Part shown: positions 43,796 through 51,959 of the stretch, one piece after another
How the letters are laid out: each line of letters opens with the position of its first letter
Numbering within the stretch: position 1 is the stretch's first letter
Origin: an uncultured Dehalococcoidia bacterium
GTDB taxonomy: Bacteria > Chloroflexota > Dehalococcoidia > Lucifugimonadales > UBA3495
Direction: 5' to 3'
NCBI GenBank assembly: GCA_958296445.1
Contig: OY282565.1
Coordinates: 1,467,936-1,531,935 of the forward strand
DNA: 64,000 bases
Position numbers and translations under genes: made by a program
The notes under the pieces: generated by a model
What the model saw: the letters and a program-made list of their open reading frames with translations, nothing else
Databases searched by the model: none
Told to the model about the DNA's origin: nothing

Positions 43796-45263
43796 GGGTG
43801 TCCTCGCTCAGTTCATCCTGCCAGACTTGGCGAAAGGACTTGGAGGGCAAGGGCGGCAAATCCCGCGCCCGTGTCCACCGCGACAGCAGGGGCAGCGGAA
43901 CGCGGCTAATCCAGCTCCGGTTTTTGCTGGAGCTGGGCTTGGGCATACCGGGCAGTAACCGCTGGGCGATGCGGCCTATTCGGGCGGCTAGGGCCATCCG
44001 CCCGGGGGTGCGCATCAGCCGGGCGTAGGCTCCGGCCAGGAACCGCTCGGAGCGGGACGACGCCCGTTCCTGCGGGTTTTCGCTTTCGGCGGTGCGGTGG
44101 CGCAGTTCCAGCAGCATCCGCGGGATGTTTATCTTCACCGGGCAGGCTTCCCGGCAGGCCCCGCAAAGGCTGGAGGCTTGGGGCAGGGACTTGGATTCTT
44201 TCAGTCCGGTGAGCATCGGCGACACTACTGCCCCGATGGGGCCGGGGTAGACCCAGCCGTAGGCGTGGCCGCCCACCCGCTGGTAGACCGGGCAGATGTT
44301 CAGGCAGGCCCCGCAACGGATGCAGTACAACGCTTCCCGCAGCTTGGGGTCGCGCAGCATCCGGGAGCGCCCGTTGTCTACCAGTATCAGGTGAAACTCT
44401 TCCGGGCCGTCTTCGTCGTCCTCGCGGCGCGGGCCGGTCACCATACTGACGTAGCTGGATATGCGCTGGCCGGTGGCGGAGCGGGGCAGCAGCCGCAGAA
44501 AGATAGCCAAGTCCTGCATTGATGGAATCACTTTCTCCATCCCGGTGATTCCGATGTGCATTCTGGGGGCTGAGGTGCAGAGCCGCCCGTTGCCCTCGTT
44601 GGTGACGATGACTAGGGTTCCGGTTTCCGCCACCACAAAATTGGCCCCGCTGATGCCCAAGTCGGCCTGCATAAACTTGTCGCGCAGGGCTGTCCGCGCC
44701 GCCGCCGCCATCCTTTCGATGTCTTCGTCGTAGGGTAGGCCCAGCTTGGCGGCAAAAAGCTCGGCTACGTCTTCTTTGGACTTGTGCAGTGCCGGGGCGA
44801 CTAGGTGGGACGGGGTTTCGCCGGCTAGTTGGATGATGTATTCGCCCAAGTCGGTTTCGTAGACTTCGATGCCCAGCGACTCCAGCACCGGATTAAGCTC
44901 CAGTTCTTCCGACACCATGCTCTTGCTCTTGGTGGCGACTTTGACGCCGCGGTTTTGGGCCAAGTGGCTGACGATGGCGTTGGCCTCGGCGGCGTCGGCG
45001 GCGAAGTGAACCTGCCCCCCGGCGGCGGTGACGTTGTCGTGGAGCAACTCTAGGTAGTAATCCAGATGGTCGAGGGTGTGAATTTTGATACTGCGGGCTT
45101 CTTCCCGCCACTCTTCCCACGCCTCTTCCGTGACCTCGCTGATGGCGCTGCGGCGGGCTACGTCGAACCCTACGCCTACCCGGTCGAGGGCGCGGCGTAG
45201 CTTCGGGTCCAGCATGGCCGCGGCGGATGCGGTTACGAATTGGCTTGTCTTTACTTCCGGCAT
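43788..45263 (-). CDS. lutB: L-lactate utilisation iron-sulfur protein LutB
   Basis: This 491-residue protein combines a LUD-like domain (residues about 60-300, with DLGISGANFVVAETGTLVIVTNEGN) and a ferredoxin-type region with two CxxCxxC clusters (CIRCGACLNICP and CGACREACPVKINIP). In the Bacillus complex LutB carries the Fe-S centres. Its C-terminal tail (about 405-491) is helical and basic. It starts six bases after lutA. Confidence 0.9.
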   Translation of the reverse strand: MPEVKTSQFVTASAAAMLDPKLRRALDRVGVGFDVARRSAISEVTEEAWEEWREEARSIKIHTLDHLDYYLELLHDNVTAAGGQVHFAADAAEANAIVSHLAQNRGVKVATKSKSMVSEELELNPVLESLGIEVYETDLGEYIIQLAGETPSHLVAPALHKSKEDVAELFAAKLGLPYDEDIERMAAAARTALRDKFMQADLGISGANFVVAETGTLVIVTNEGNGRLCTSAPRMHIGITGMEKVIPSMQDLAIFLRLLPRSATGQRISSYVSMVTGPRREDDEDGPEEFHLILVDNGRSRMLRDPKLREALYCIRCGACLNICPVYQRVGGHAYGWVYPGPIGAVVSPMLTGLKESKSLPQASSLCGACREACPVKINIPRMLLELRHRTAESENPQERASSRSERFLAGAYARLMRTPGRMALAARIGRIAQRLLPGMPKPSSSKNRSWISRVPLPLLSRWTRARDLPPLPSKSFRQVWQDELSEDTRG

Positions 45264-45269
45264 ATTGCT

Positions 45270-46031
45270 TTACCGCCGTGCTTGGGCTTGGCGCGATTCC
45301 GGGTCAAGAATTTCGGCTATGTGGCGGATTTGGATGTCCGGGGCCTGCCTTCGTAGCGCCCCGCCTATGTGCATCAGGCAACTCATGTCACAGGAAACCA
45401 GCGTATTGGCCCCGGAGTTCCGCGCGGCGGCGACTTTGTCGGCCAGCATCCCCTCGGATATGTGGGGCAGCTTTACCGAAAAGCTGCCGCCAAAGCCGCA
45501 GCAGGTTTCCGCGTTGGGCAGTTCTTTCAAGTCCAGCCCCGGCACCGCCCGCAGCAGGGTATAGGGGGCTTCCCGCACTTCCATTTCCCGCAGCAGGTGG
45601 CAGCCGGGATGGAAGGCGGCCGGGCCGGAGCCGGTAACGCCCGGTTCCTCGACGCCCAGCACGTTGACCAGAAACTCGGAAAATTCGTAGACCCGCCGGG
45701 ACAGCGACTCTGCCTTTGCCAGCATCGCCGGGTCGTCCTCGAACAAGTCTAGGTAGAAAACGCGCATCATCGCCGAACAGGAACCCGAAGGCACTACTAC
45801 GTAATCGCTGTTCTGGAATTCGTCCAGCGTCCGCGCCGCCAGCTCCCGCGCCTCGCGGGTGAAGCCGGAATTGTACACCGCTTGGCCGCAGCAGGTCTGT
45901 CCGGCCGGAAAGCCCACCGCCACGCCCAGCCGCCGCAGCACGCGCACCACGCTGACGCCAACCTCGGGAAAGAGCTGGTCAATGATGCAGGTTACGAACA
46001 GGTCTGCCTTTATTGATGCCGTTCCGGTCAA
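45270..46031 (-). CDS. lutA: L-lactate utilisation protein LutA (CCG domain)
   Basis: This 253-residue protein has two CCG cysteine-rich domains as in glycolate oxidase GlcF and heterodisulfide reductase HdrB: PAGQTCCGQAVYNSG and PGCHLLREMEV ... AETCCGFGGSFSVKLP. I place the start at TTG 46031 because ADLFVTCIIDQLFPEVG is the normal N-terminus; the longer frame to 46337 overlaps the opposite-strand gene. It heads lutABC. Confidence 0.88.
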   Translation of the reverse strand: MTGTASIKADLFVTCIIDQLFPEVGVSVVRVLRRLGVAVGFPAGQTCCGQAVYNSGFTREARELAARTLDEFQNSDYVVVPSGSCSAMMRVFYLDLFEDDPAMLAKAESLSRRVYEFSEFLVNVLGVEEPGVTGSGPAAFHPGCHLLREMEVREAPYTLLRAVPGLDLKELPNAETCCGFGGSFSVKLPHISEGMLADKVAAARNSGANTLVSCDMSCLMHIGGALRRQAPDIQIRHIAEILDPESRQAQARR

Positions 46032-46204
46032 TACGCCACCGCCTTTCGGGGCAAGCCTAACAGACGGCAACGGCGCTGGCAACGATGATGGCCCTGTTTG
46101 TACCCGGAATCGCAATTTCCGTAACCATAATTTCCGTCTTGCCCCGGTCTGGTACACTAATGGGCAGCCTGTCCCGGGATGGTTCCTTGCGGGATGGTTC
46201 CTTG

Positions 46205-46798
46205 ATGGTCTCCAACCTCGGTTCCATAACTGTCCGCGTGGCTCTGATTGTTCTACTAATCGGGTTCCTGCTTCTAATGCGCCCGGAGCAGAGTTACGCC
46301 TGTACGTGCATTCCTCCCGGTTCACCTTCCGAAGCATTGGCGGGGTCAGCCGTGGTCTTTATGGGTGAAGTGGTCTCGGTGCGCGAATACGAGGGGGGCC
46401 GCAACACCTTGCGTCCTGATACGGTCGAGTTCGATGTCAAGACTGTCTGGAAGGGGCCCGATGACCGGAGGAGGAGCCTCAAGACCAATGGAGACAGCGC
46501 AAGCTGCGGGTTTCCTTTCGTTGAGGGCAACACATATATCGTCTACTCCCGATTCCGGTCGAAAGTCAGCCTTTGCAGCCGGACGCGCAGAGTGTCGGAT
46601 GCCGCTTATGACTTGGCCGAGCTGGGTAAGGGACGAGGGCTTGATCCGGTTGCAATCACTCCCGCGCCGGGAGTGTCCGAATCTCAGACAGGCGGCGGCT
46701 GTGGGGTATCGCCCCACGCAACCGATTTATCGGTTATGGGACTGGTGGTTGGAGTCGCCTTGCTCGGCCTGCGAAGGCAACGATCCGGTGGGCGGTGA
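46205..46798 (+). CDS. Secreted TIMP/netrin-like protein with C-terminal anchor
   Basis: The 197-residue product begins with a signal segment (VALIVLLIGFLLLM) ending just before ACTCIPPGSP, the C-x-C start typical of bacterial proteins related to tissue inhibitors of metalloproteinase. The OB-like part contains SAVVFMGEVVSV, DVKTVWKG and CGFPFVEGNTYIVYS. The C-terminus reads GGGCGVSPH, a hydrophobic helix, then LRRQRSGGR, which resembles a tripartite sorting signal of the MYXO-CTERM sort. ATG 46205, 46157 and 46088 are all possible starts; a 16-base direct repeat lies just before 46205. Confidence 0.65.
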   Translation: MVSNLGSITVRVALIVLLIGFLLLMRPEQSYACTCIPPGSPSEALAGSAVVFMGEVVSVREYEGGRNTLRPDTVEFDVKTVWKGPDDRRRSLKTNGDSASCGFPFVEGNTYIVYSRFRSKVSLCSRTRRVSDAAYDLAELGKGRGLDPVAITPAPGVSESQTGGGCGVSPHATDLSVMGLVVGVALLGLRRQRSGGR

Positions 46799-46952
46799 TT
46801 GGCAACTGTCCGTAAACGGAATCCCGCAACCCCGAATGACGCATTTGTTTGGCGCTGCCAGCACGGTTTGACAATACGCCCCTATTTCCTTTCGTTGACA
46901 GTCCGGGCGGGGCGAAATTACACTCGGGCCAATTTCTGGCGGAGGGCGGTTG

Positions 46953-48074
46953 ATGCCGGAAGCAGTGGACGTTGCCATTATTGGGGGTGGAGTGGTGGGC
47001 TGCGCCATTGCCTGGCAGTTGGCGAAAGGGGGCGCTTCCTGCGCGGTGGTGGAGCGGGGGGCCTTTGGCGGCGGGGCTTCCGGGGCGACGGCGGGAATCG
47101 TGGCCCCCTTGTGGCACTTGGACCCCGATGACCCGGCGATGTTCCGGCTGGGGCTTCGCAGTCTGGAGCTGTTTCCGCTGTGGTCGGCGGAACTGGCCGA
47201 GGCGGGCGTCAACCCGGAGTTTCAGCCGACCGGGGTGTTGCGGATGGCATTTTCCGATGCCGATGCGGAGGAACTGCGCCGGGCTTTCCGCTGGCAATCG
47301 CAGCTTGGGTTGGGCGTGGATTGGCTGGAAAGGGACGACCTGTTGCGGCGCGAGCCGCAGGCCAACCCGGAAGCGCGGGCCGCCGTGTTTTCGCCGCAGG
47401 AGGGATGTGTTCGCGGGCAGCGGTTGGTGGACGCGCTGGCCCACGCCGCGGGACGGCTGGGCGCGGCGCTGTATCAGGGGGTGGAAGTTACCGGACTTCG
47501 CTATGACGGAGACCGGATAACCGGCGTTGAAACCACCACCGGCGGCATTGCGGCAGGGCAGGTGGTTCTGGCGGCCGGGCCGTGGAGCGGCTTGGGCGGG
47601 CGATGGGCCGCGCCCGGCGGGCCGCTGGATTTGCCGGTGCGGGGCGTCAAGGGGCAACGCATATTGTTGCGGCAGCCCGGCTTTCTGCCCCGGTCGGCAA
47701 CGCATAATTTCGTTGGCTATGTGGCGCCGCGGCTAGACGGAAATGTGCTGGTGGCTTCGACGCGGGAGGAAGGGTGCTTCGACGAAAGGGTGACCGCCGA
47801 GGGCATCGCGGCATTGGTGTCGGTGGCTGTCCGCTCTTTCCCGTCGCTGGCCGGGGCCGCCTTCGTTGGCGGGCGGGCGGGAGTGCGCCCGGCAACCCCC
47901 GATGGGCGGCCCATCATTGGCCCGGCGCCGGGCGTGGAGGGGCTGACCGTTGCCACGGGCCACGACGCCGTTGGCATTATGCTCAGCCCCGGGACTGCCG
48001 AGCTGGTGGCGCAATACCTGCTGGATGGGAATGGGACTCCGCTGGAGCCGTTTGGGGTTGGGCGGTTTGGTTAG
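46953..48074 (+). CDS. FAD-dependent amino-acid oxidase (ThiO/DAO family)
   Basis: This protein of about 373 residues has the dinucleotide motif IIGGGVVGCAIAWQLA at the N-terminus and the DAO-family landmarks GASGATAGIVAP, VRGQRLVDALA, VVLAAGPWS and VRPATPDGRPIIGPAPGVEGL. It resembles glycine oxidase ThiO and sarcosine-oxidase-like enzymes. ATG 46953 has the GGAGGG site at 46941-46946. No thiamine genes are nearby, so the exact substrate is open. Confidence 0.85.
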   Translation: MPEAVDVAIIGGGVVGCAIAWQLAKGGASCAVVERGAFGGGASGATAGIVAPLWHLDPDDPAMFRLGLRSLELFPLWSAELAEAGVNPEFQPTGVLRMAFSDADAEELRRAFRWQSQLGLGVDWLERDDLLRREPQANPEARAAVFSPQEGCVRGQRLVDALAHAAGRLGAALYQGVEVTGLRYDGDRITGVETTTGGIAAGQVVLAAGPWSGLGGRWAAPGGPLDLPVRGVKGQRILLRQPGFLPRSATHNFVGYVAPRLDGNVLVASTREEGCFDERVTAEGIAALVSVAVRSFPSLAGAAFVGGRAGVRPATPDGRPIIGPAPGVEGLTVATGHDAVGIMLSPGTAELVAQYLLDGNGTPLEPFGVGRFG

Positions 48075-48105
48075 GCAATGCTGGCCTTGACGGCTTGGTA
48101 ACTGG

Positions 48106-48318
48106 TTAGGAACCTTGCGTCTTGCCGTCTTTTTCTGAGACTGGCTCGGATTGCTTGTTTTCCGAGGGGAGTTTGACGCCCGGGGGGGTTTTGGAGGGAG
48201 TGAAGTCTCTGAGATCATTTCGAGGGGCAGAGCTATGGTGAAATGTCCATATCTCTGTCTTTTCCTTCGGCGTTTTATCATTTTCCGGGACGTCTTGCTG
48301 CGAATTTTTGTCTGGCAT
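48106..48318 (-). CDS. Small hydrophilic hypothetical protein, 70 aa
   Basis: This 70-residue product is rich in Lys, Ser, Pro and Glu, without hydrophobic core segments, so it is probably disordered. ATG 48318 is preceded by GGAGGTGTA and overlaps the stop of the upstream membrane protein gene, a normal operon arrangement. GC content is lower than in neighbours. No family is recognised. Confidence 0.5.
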   Translation of the reverse strand: MPDKNSQQDVPENDKTPKEKTEIWTFHHSSAPRNDLRDFTPSKTPPGVKLPSENKQSEPVSEKDGKTQGS

Positions 48319-48995
48319 TACACCTCCTCCAGGTCCCCTGTGTTTGCTAGGTTATCAACCATTATATCATACGCCTTAGCTAACCCCCATCCTTGCGGGT
48401 TTCGAGATAGGCTATGGTATTCTGGATTGTAGAAGTAGGTATAAACAAGAACCGATTTTGGATCTTTGGAGACGATGAAATCGACAATTTCCTGATGGGA
48501 TTCACCAGGCTCGATGACTGTTTCGTTCACAGCCCTGGCAAATCTAAAATCGTAGAGCTTGGGCCATTGAATTTCATCTGCATCATGGTCTACGAATACT
48601 TGGGCATACAGTTGCTCTACCTCTTCGTCCGAAAGGGGAGCTATCTGGTACAGGCGATATATGCCCTCGCGAATATCCACTTTCACCCTCGATCTGTTAT
48701 GCAGGGTTGCTGATACCGAAATATGCACGTAGCTTTCGCTAATCACCCGATGCGAAATTTCGTGAGTGATGGTCAGGTGGGGGGCGAAATCCCGGAATAC
48801 CTCCAGCTTATAGGCGGCAAAGAATCCTCCTGCTAGGATGGCTAAGGCGGTTACGGACGATTGGGCTATGGCGGCTAGGTCTTTGGTTTTGCCGGAATCA
48901 GTCAGAATCAGGGCCAACGCAGGCAGCGATACTGCTGCCAGCAGCAGTATTGCTGCGGGTAGTAGCAGGGCGGGGCGAATCCGGCGTTGGCGCAC
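48318..48995 (-). CDS. Two-helix membrane protein of unknown function
   Basis: This 225-residue protein has two N-terminal helices (LLLPAAILLLAAVSLPALALIL and SVTALAILAGGFFAAYKL) followed by a cytosolic or extracytosolic beta-rich domain (HLTITHEISHRVISESYVHISVSATLHNRSRVKVD). It overlaps the small gene downstream by one base. I do not recognise the family. The local GC content is lower than average. Confidence 0.6.
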   Translation of the reverse strand: MRQRRIRPALLLPAAILLLAAVSLPALALILTDSGKTKDLAAIAQSSVTALAILAGGFFAAYKLEVFRDFAPHLTITHEISHRVISESYVHISVSATLHNRSRVKVDIREGIYRLYQIAPLSDEEVEQLYAQVFVDHDADEIQWPKLYDFRFARAVNETVIEPGESHQEIVDFIVSKDPKSVLVYTYFYNPEYHSLSRNPQGWGLAKAYDIMVDNLANTGDLEEV

Positions 48996-49010
48996 AGAAT
49001 CAGTCCGGGT

Positions 49011-50687
49011 CTAGGCCGATAGGGCTACGTCCACGATGGCGACGCGGCCCCCGGCTACGGCGGCCTGGGCTTCTTCGATGGCTGCCCGCAGGCGGTTGGG
49101 GTCTTCCACCCGCTCGCCGTGTCCGCCGAAGGGTTGGGCCAGTTGGGAGTAGTCGGGGCCAGGGATGTCTACGCCGTGGAATATGCCCGACTGCGCCGCC
49201 GTTCCTTCGGGGTAGAAGGACAGATGGAGGCTTTTCATTGCGGCGTAGCTGGCGTTGTTGAATACCACTATCAGGATGGGCAGGTTGCTTTCCCGCGCTA
49301 CGCCTAGGCTTTGGGTGATGGGGTTGTAGAGGAACGAGCCGTCGCCAATCAGCGCCGCCACCGGACGCTCCGGGGCCGCCAGCTTGGCGCCTAGGGCGAT
49401 GCCCAGCCCTTGCCCTAAGCCGCCGGCCGGACGCAGGTAGGACAGCGGGTTGTCCCAAGGGATGCGGCGCAGAATCTGGGCGCGGTGGAGAATGGTTTCG
49501 TCCACAAAAACCGTGTTGGAGGGCAGGGCTTCGCTCAAGGTGTTGCAGAGGAAGCCCGGAGCGATGGGCGAGGCGGAACCAGCGGCGGCGTCTAGGGCGC
49601 GGTAACGCTCCCACACCGGGTTGGGGCCTGCGGGCATAACGGGCGGCGGGCCGTCGGCGCGTTCCCGCACTGCGGCGTCCAGAGCGGCGAGGGTTACGGG
49701 CAGCGCCCCCTCTAGGTAGCAGTCGGCCTGCAAGTCTTGGTGAACCATGTATTCCTTTACCGGGTATTCGTCTATGACCACCACCGGGGCCGCTGGCCCG
49801 GCACTGGGCGGATACCACGGGGCGCGGTTGCCGATGACTAGGAACAGGTCGAAACGCTCCATTTCCCGCCGCAGGTCGTAGCCGTGATGCAGGGGATGGC
49901 TCTTGGGGAAGTTGTTGTAGGTTGGCCCTTCGCCCTCGAATACCGGAATGGCTCTGGCCTCGGCCAGGGATACTAGGGCGCGGAACCCGGCGGGGGCGCG
50001 GCCGGCGGAGTCGGCCACAATCACCGGATTGGCGGCCCGGCAGATCATATCGGCCACGCGGCCAACGGCGGCGGGGTCGGGATGGCTGATTGGCGCGGCC
50101 GGGCGGGTTTTCAACCGGGTCTGCGGCGTCCATTCTTCCAGCATTGTTTCTATGGGGACGTTCAGGAAGGCCGGGCCTTTGGGGGTGCGCTGGGCCAGTT
50201 CTCCGGCCCGTGCCACTGTTTCGTACAGGGTTTGCGGGCTGGTCACCCGGCTGCTCCATTTGGTGAAGGGTTCCACCAGCCGGTTGGGGCCGCCGACGAT
50301 GCTGAGGTTGCGGAGCCACTGGGGGCCGGGGTCGAACTCCGGGGCTTCGCCGTAGGTGGCGGACTCGCCGGAGCAGACCAGCATCGGCACTTCGGATTGA
50401 TAAGCCCCGTGGATGCCCATAGAGCCTTGTAGCACGCCAACGCCGGCGTGGAGCAGCACCGCCTGCATCCGCCCGGTCATACGGGTGTACCCGGAGGCCA
50501 TCGCCACGGCCAGGGTTTCATGCCAGCAGTTGATGTAGGTCGGGCCGGGCCGCTCTTCCAGCTTCTGCCGGGCTAGGGCTTCCCACACCGAGGGCCACTC
50601 GGAACCGGGCGAGGATATGATGTAGTCCACGTCCAGATTCCGCAGGGCTTCTAAAATGGCGTCCCCGCCGTCCATCCGTTCCGTCAT
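49011..50687 (-). CDS. Thiamine-diphosphate enzyme, acetolactate-synthase/benzoylformate-decarboxylase superfamily
   Basis: This 558-residue protein has the three domains of the POX/ALS superfamily. The activating glutamate is in NCWHETLAVAMASGYTRMTG, and the ThDP motif GDGSF...NN is GDGSFLYNPITQ through VVFNNASY near 455-485. The product family ranges from acetolactate synthases to decarboxylases of aromatic 2-oxoacids, and the sequence alone does not decide. I use ATG 50687. It is the third gene of an operon with two small proteins upstream. Confidence 0.85.
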   Translation of the reverse strand: MTERMDGGDAILEALRNLDVDYIISSPGSEWPSVWEALARQKLEERPGPTYINCWHETLAVAMASGYTRMTGRMQAVLLHAGVGVLQGSMGIHGAYQSEVPMLVCSGESATYGEAPEFDPGPQWLRNLSIVGGPNRLVEPFTKWSSRVTSPQTLYETVARAGELAQRTPKGPAFLNVPIETMLEEWTPQTRLKTRPAAPISHPDPAAVGRVADMICRAANPVIVADSAGRAPAGFRALVSLAEARAIPVFEGEGPTYNNFPKSHPLHHGYDLRREMERFDLFLVIGNRAPWYPPSAGPAAPVVVIDEYPVKEYMVHQDLQADCYLEGALPVTLAALDAAVRERADGPPPVMPAGPNPVWERYRALDAAAGSASPIAPGFLCNTLSEALPSNTVFVDETILHRAQILRRIPWDNPLSYLRPAGGLGQGLGIALGAKLAAPERPVAALIGDGSFLYNPITQSLGVARESNLPILIVVFNNASYAAMKSLHLSFYPEGTAAQSGIFHGVDIPGPDYSQLAQPFGGHGERVEDPNRLRAAIEEAQAAVAGGRVAIVDVALSA

Positions 50688-50698
50688 AGCAGACGCTC

Positions 50699-50914
50699 CT
50701 ATGTCCGCACCCAGCGGCATTCGGGCTGGTGGCCGTGGGCGCCGCGGTCAACGCAGGTGCAGGGTATATCTTCGCGCAGGCTGTATCCGTGATATTGCAG
50801 CCAGGCGTGAAAGCCGGGATAGAAACCCTCGCCGTCGTCAATGGAATCGAAGCCGGCTTGAAAGGCGTCCCGCAGTTCTTCGTGGGTAGGCTGGTTTATA
50901 GCGCCCGTTGCCAT
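50699..50914 (-). CDS. Small protein with C/H cluster, 71 aa, in the ThDP operon
   Basis: This 71-residue product has an acidic N-terminus (HEELRDAFQAGFDSID) and a C-terminal cluster of Cys and His (CTCVDRGAHGHQPECRW) that could bind a metal. Its ATG overlaps the previous gene's stop by one base, and the ThDP enzyme gene starts 12 bases after its stop. No family is recognised, but operon position argues that it is real. Confidence 0.6.
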   Translation of the reverse strand: MATGAINQPTHEELRDAFQAGFDSIDDGEGFYPGFHAWLQYHGYSLREDIPCTCVDRGAHGHQPECRWVRT

Positions 50915-51114
50915 TAGGTCAGCACCTCTGCGATGTCTTGGGCGAAAATCATATCTTCCGACCCTACTAGGTCGGGGTCTTCGGGCGAGGTCAGATACTT
51001 GGCGAACACCCAGACGCCGTCTTTGGGGTTGTTTACCACCTCGGCGGTGGCGCCGTTGATGGTGGAGATTCTGGCGCCTTCCGCGATGGTGATGAGGTTT
51101 ATCACTTCCGCCAT
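50914..51114 (-). CDS. Small protein, 66 aa, first gene of the ThDP operon
   Basis: The 66-residue product MAEVINLITIAEGAR through ATAEVVNNPKDGVWVFAKYL has alternating hydrophobic residues suggesting a small beta-barrel. ATG 51114 is preceded by AAGGGAGACAGG, a good ribosome site. It is coupled to the next small gene. The function is unknown. Confidence 0.6.
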   Translation of the reverse strand: MAEVINLITIAEGARISTINGATAEVVNNPKDGVWVFAKYLTSPEDPDLVGSEDMIFAQDIAEVLT

Positions 51115-51150
51115 TTGCCTGTCTCCCTTTGCGTTTTGAGAAATTCCCCG

Positions 51151-51293
51151 TTGTCGCCCTGAGTGAAGGGAAGGGTTTTACCGCCCAAGACGGGATTCTT
51201 CGCTTTGCTCAGAATGACAGATAGCTTGCTCAGAATGACATACTGCTTGCTTAGAATGGCATACTGCTTGCTTAGAATGGCAAACAGGGGAAA
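51151..51293. repeat. Dispersed palindromic repeat, family 1
   Basis: Left arm CTGAGTGAAGGGAAGGG, right arm GATTCTTCGCTTTGCTCAG, then four AATGACA/AATGGCA tails. It lies upstream of the ThDP operon. Confidence 0.85.
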
Positions 51294-51330
51294 TAATTTC
51301 GCAATTTTCTCTAATCCTTCCCCGTAAGGC

Positions 51331-51373
51331 GGGGGACGCCCCCACCCTAGCCCTCCCCCGGAGGGGGAGGGGA
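51331..51373. repeat. Family 3 repeat
   Basis: A full copy of the GGGGGACGCCCCCACCC and GGAGGGGGAGGGG pair, just after the RHO beta gene end. Confidence 0.85.
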
Positions 51374-51410
51374 TGTTGGCACGCCATGCCCTATTCGGCA
51401 GGCAGGGGCG

Positions 51411-51959
51411 CTAGAAAAAGAAGGTTAGGTTTTTTGCCAGCAGGACGTTCTGGTCGAGGATGATTTTGCGCTGGGCGATTTTCCAGCCGCCGTTTTCCTT
51501 GCGCAACGTGTCTTCGCGCTTGCCGATTAGGTGGTCGGTTTCGGTTTCCACGCGGTTGCGGTAGATGTAGAAGCGGCATTTCAGGGCGACTTCGGCGGCT
51601 TCCTCGGCCGATGGCGAGGCTTCCAGCAGTTGGACGTTGGAAACCATGTGGCAGATGCGCGACAGGGGTTCCTCGGCCCAGTGAACGCCGGTGAGGATCT
51701 GGCTGACGCGCCGCTCTAGGGTGGCCTTGCCTTCGTCGAACCAGTTGATGTCTTGGCCTTCGCGGGTGAATTCCCGCTCCAGTTCGCCGAACTTGACGTT
51801 GCGGCGCATCGGCATCCAGTAGCGGATGTCGTCGGTGAGCAGCTCCAGCCACTCGGCGAAGCGGCGTTCATCCAGCAGCTCCGCCTCGTGGTACAAAAAC
51901 TCTTCGATTTCGTGCTTCAGCAGCACTTGGGCGACGTTTCGGGTTCCTGCGGTGGTCAT
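51411..51959 (-). CDS. Ring-hydroxylating dioxygenase, beta subunit
   Basis: This 182-residue protein of the SnoaL-like alpha+beta fold used as the small subunit of Rieske oxygenases has EIEEFLYHEAELLDERRFAEWLELL and DDIRYWMPMRRN, which match the biphenyl/phenylpropionate type. It overlaps the alpha gene by four bases. The C-terminus LAKNLTFFF is characteristic. Beta subunits stabilise the alpha3beta3 hexamer and have no catalytic role themselves. Confidence 0.9.
   Translation of the reverse strand: MTTAGTRNVAQVLLKHEIEEFLYHEAELLDERRFAEWLELLTDDIRYWMPMRRNVKFGELEREFTREGQDINWFDEGKATLERRVSQILTGVHWAEEPLSRICHMVSNVQLLEASPSAEEAAEVALKCRFYIYRNRVETETDHLIGKREDTLRKENGGWKIAQRKIILDQNVLLAKNLTFFF

Noticed and set aside
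51178..51387. 69-codon frame with CHSKQAVCHSEQ repeats
   Set aside because: It is the translation of the dispersed AATGACAGG repeat, a well-known false gene type.
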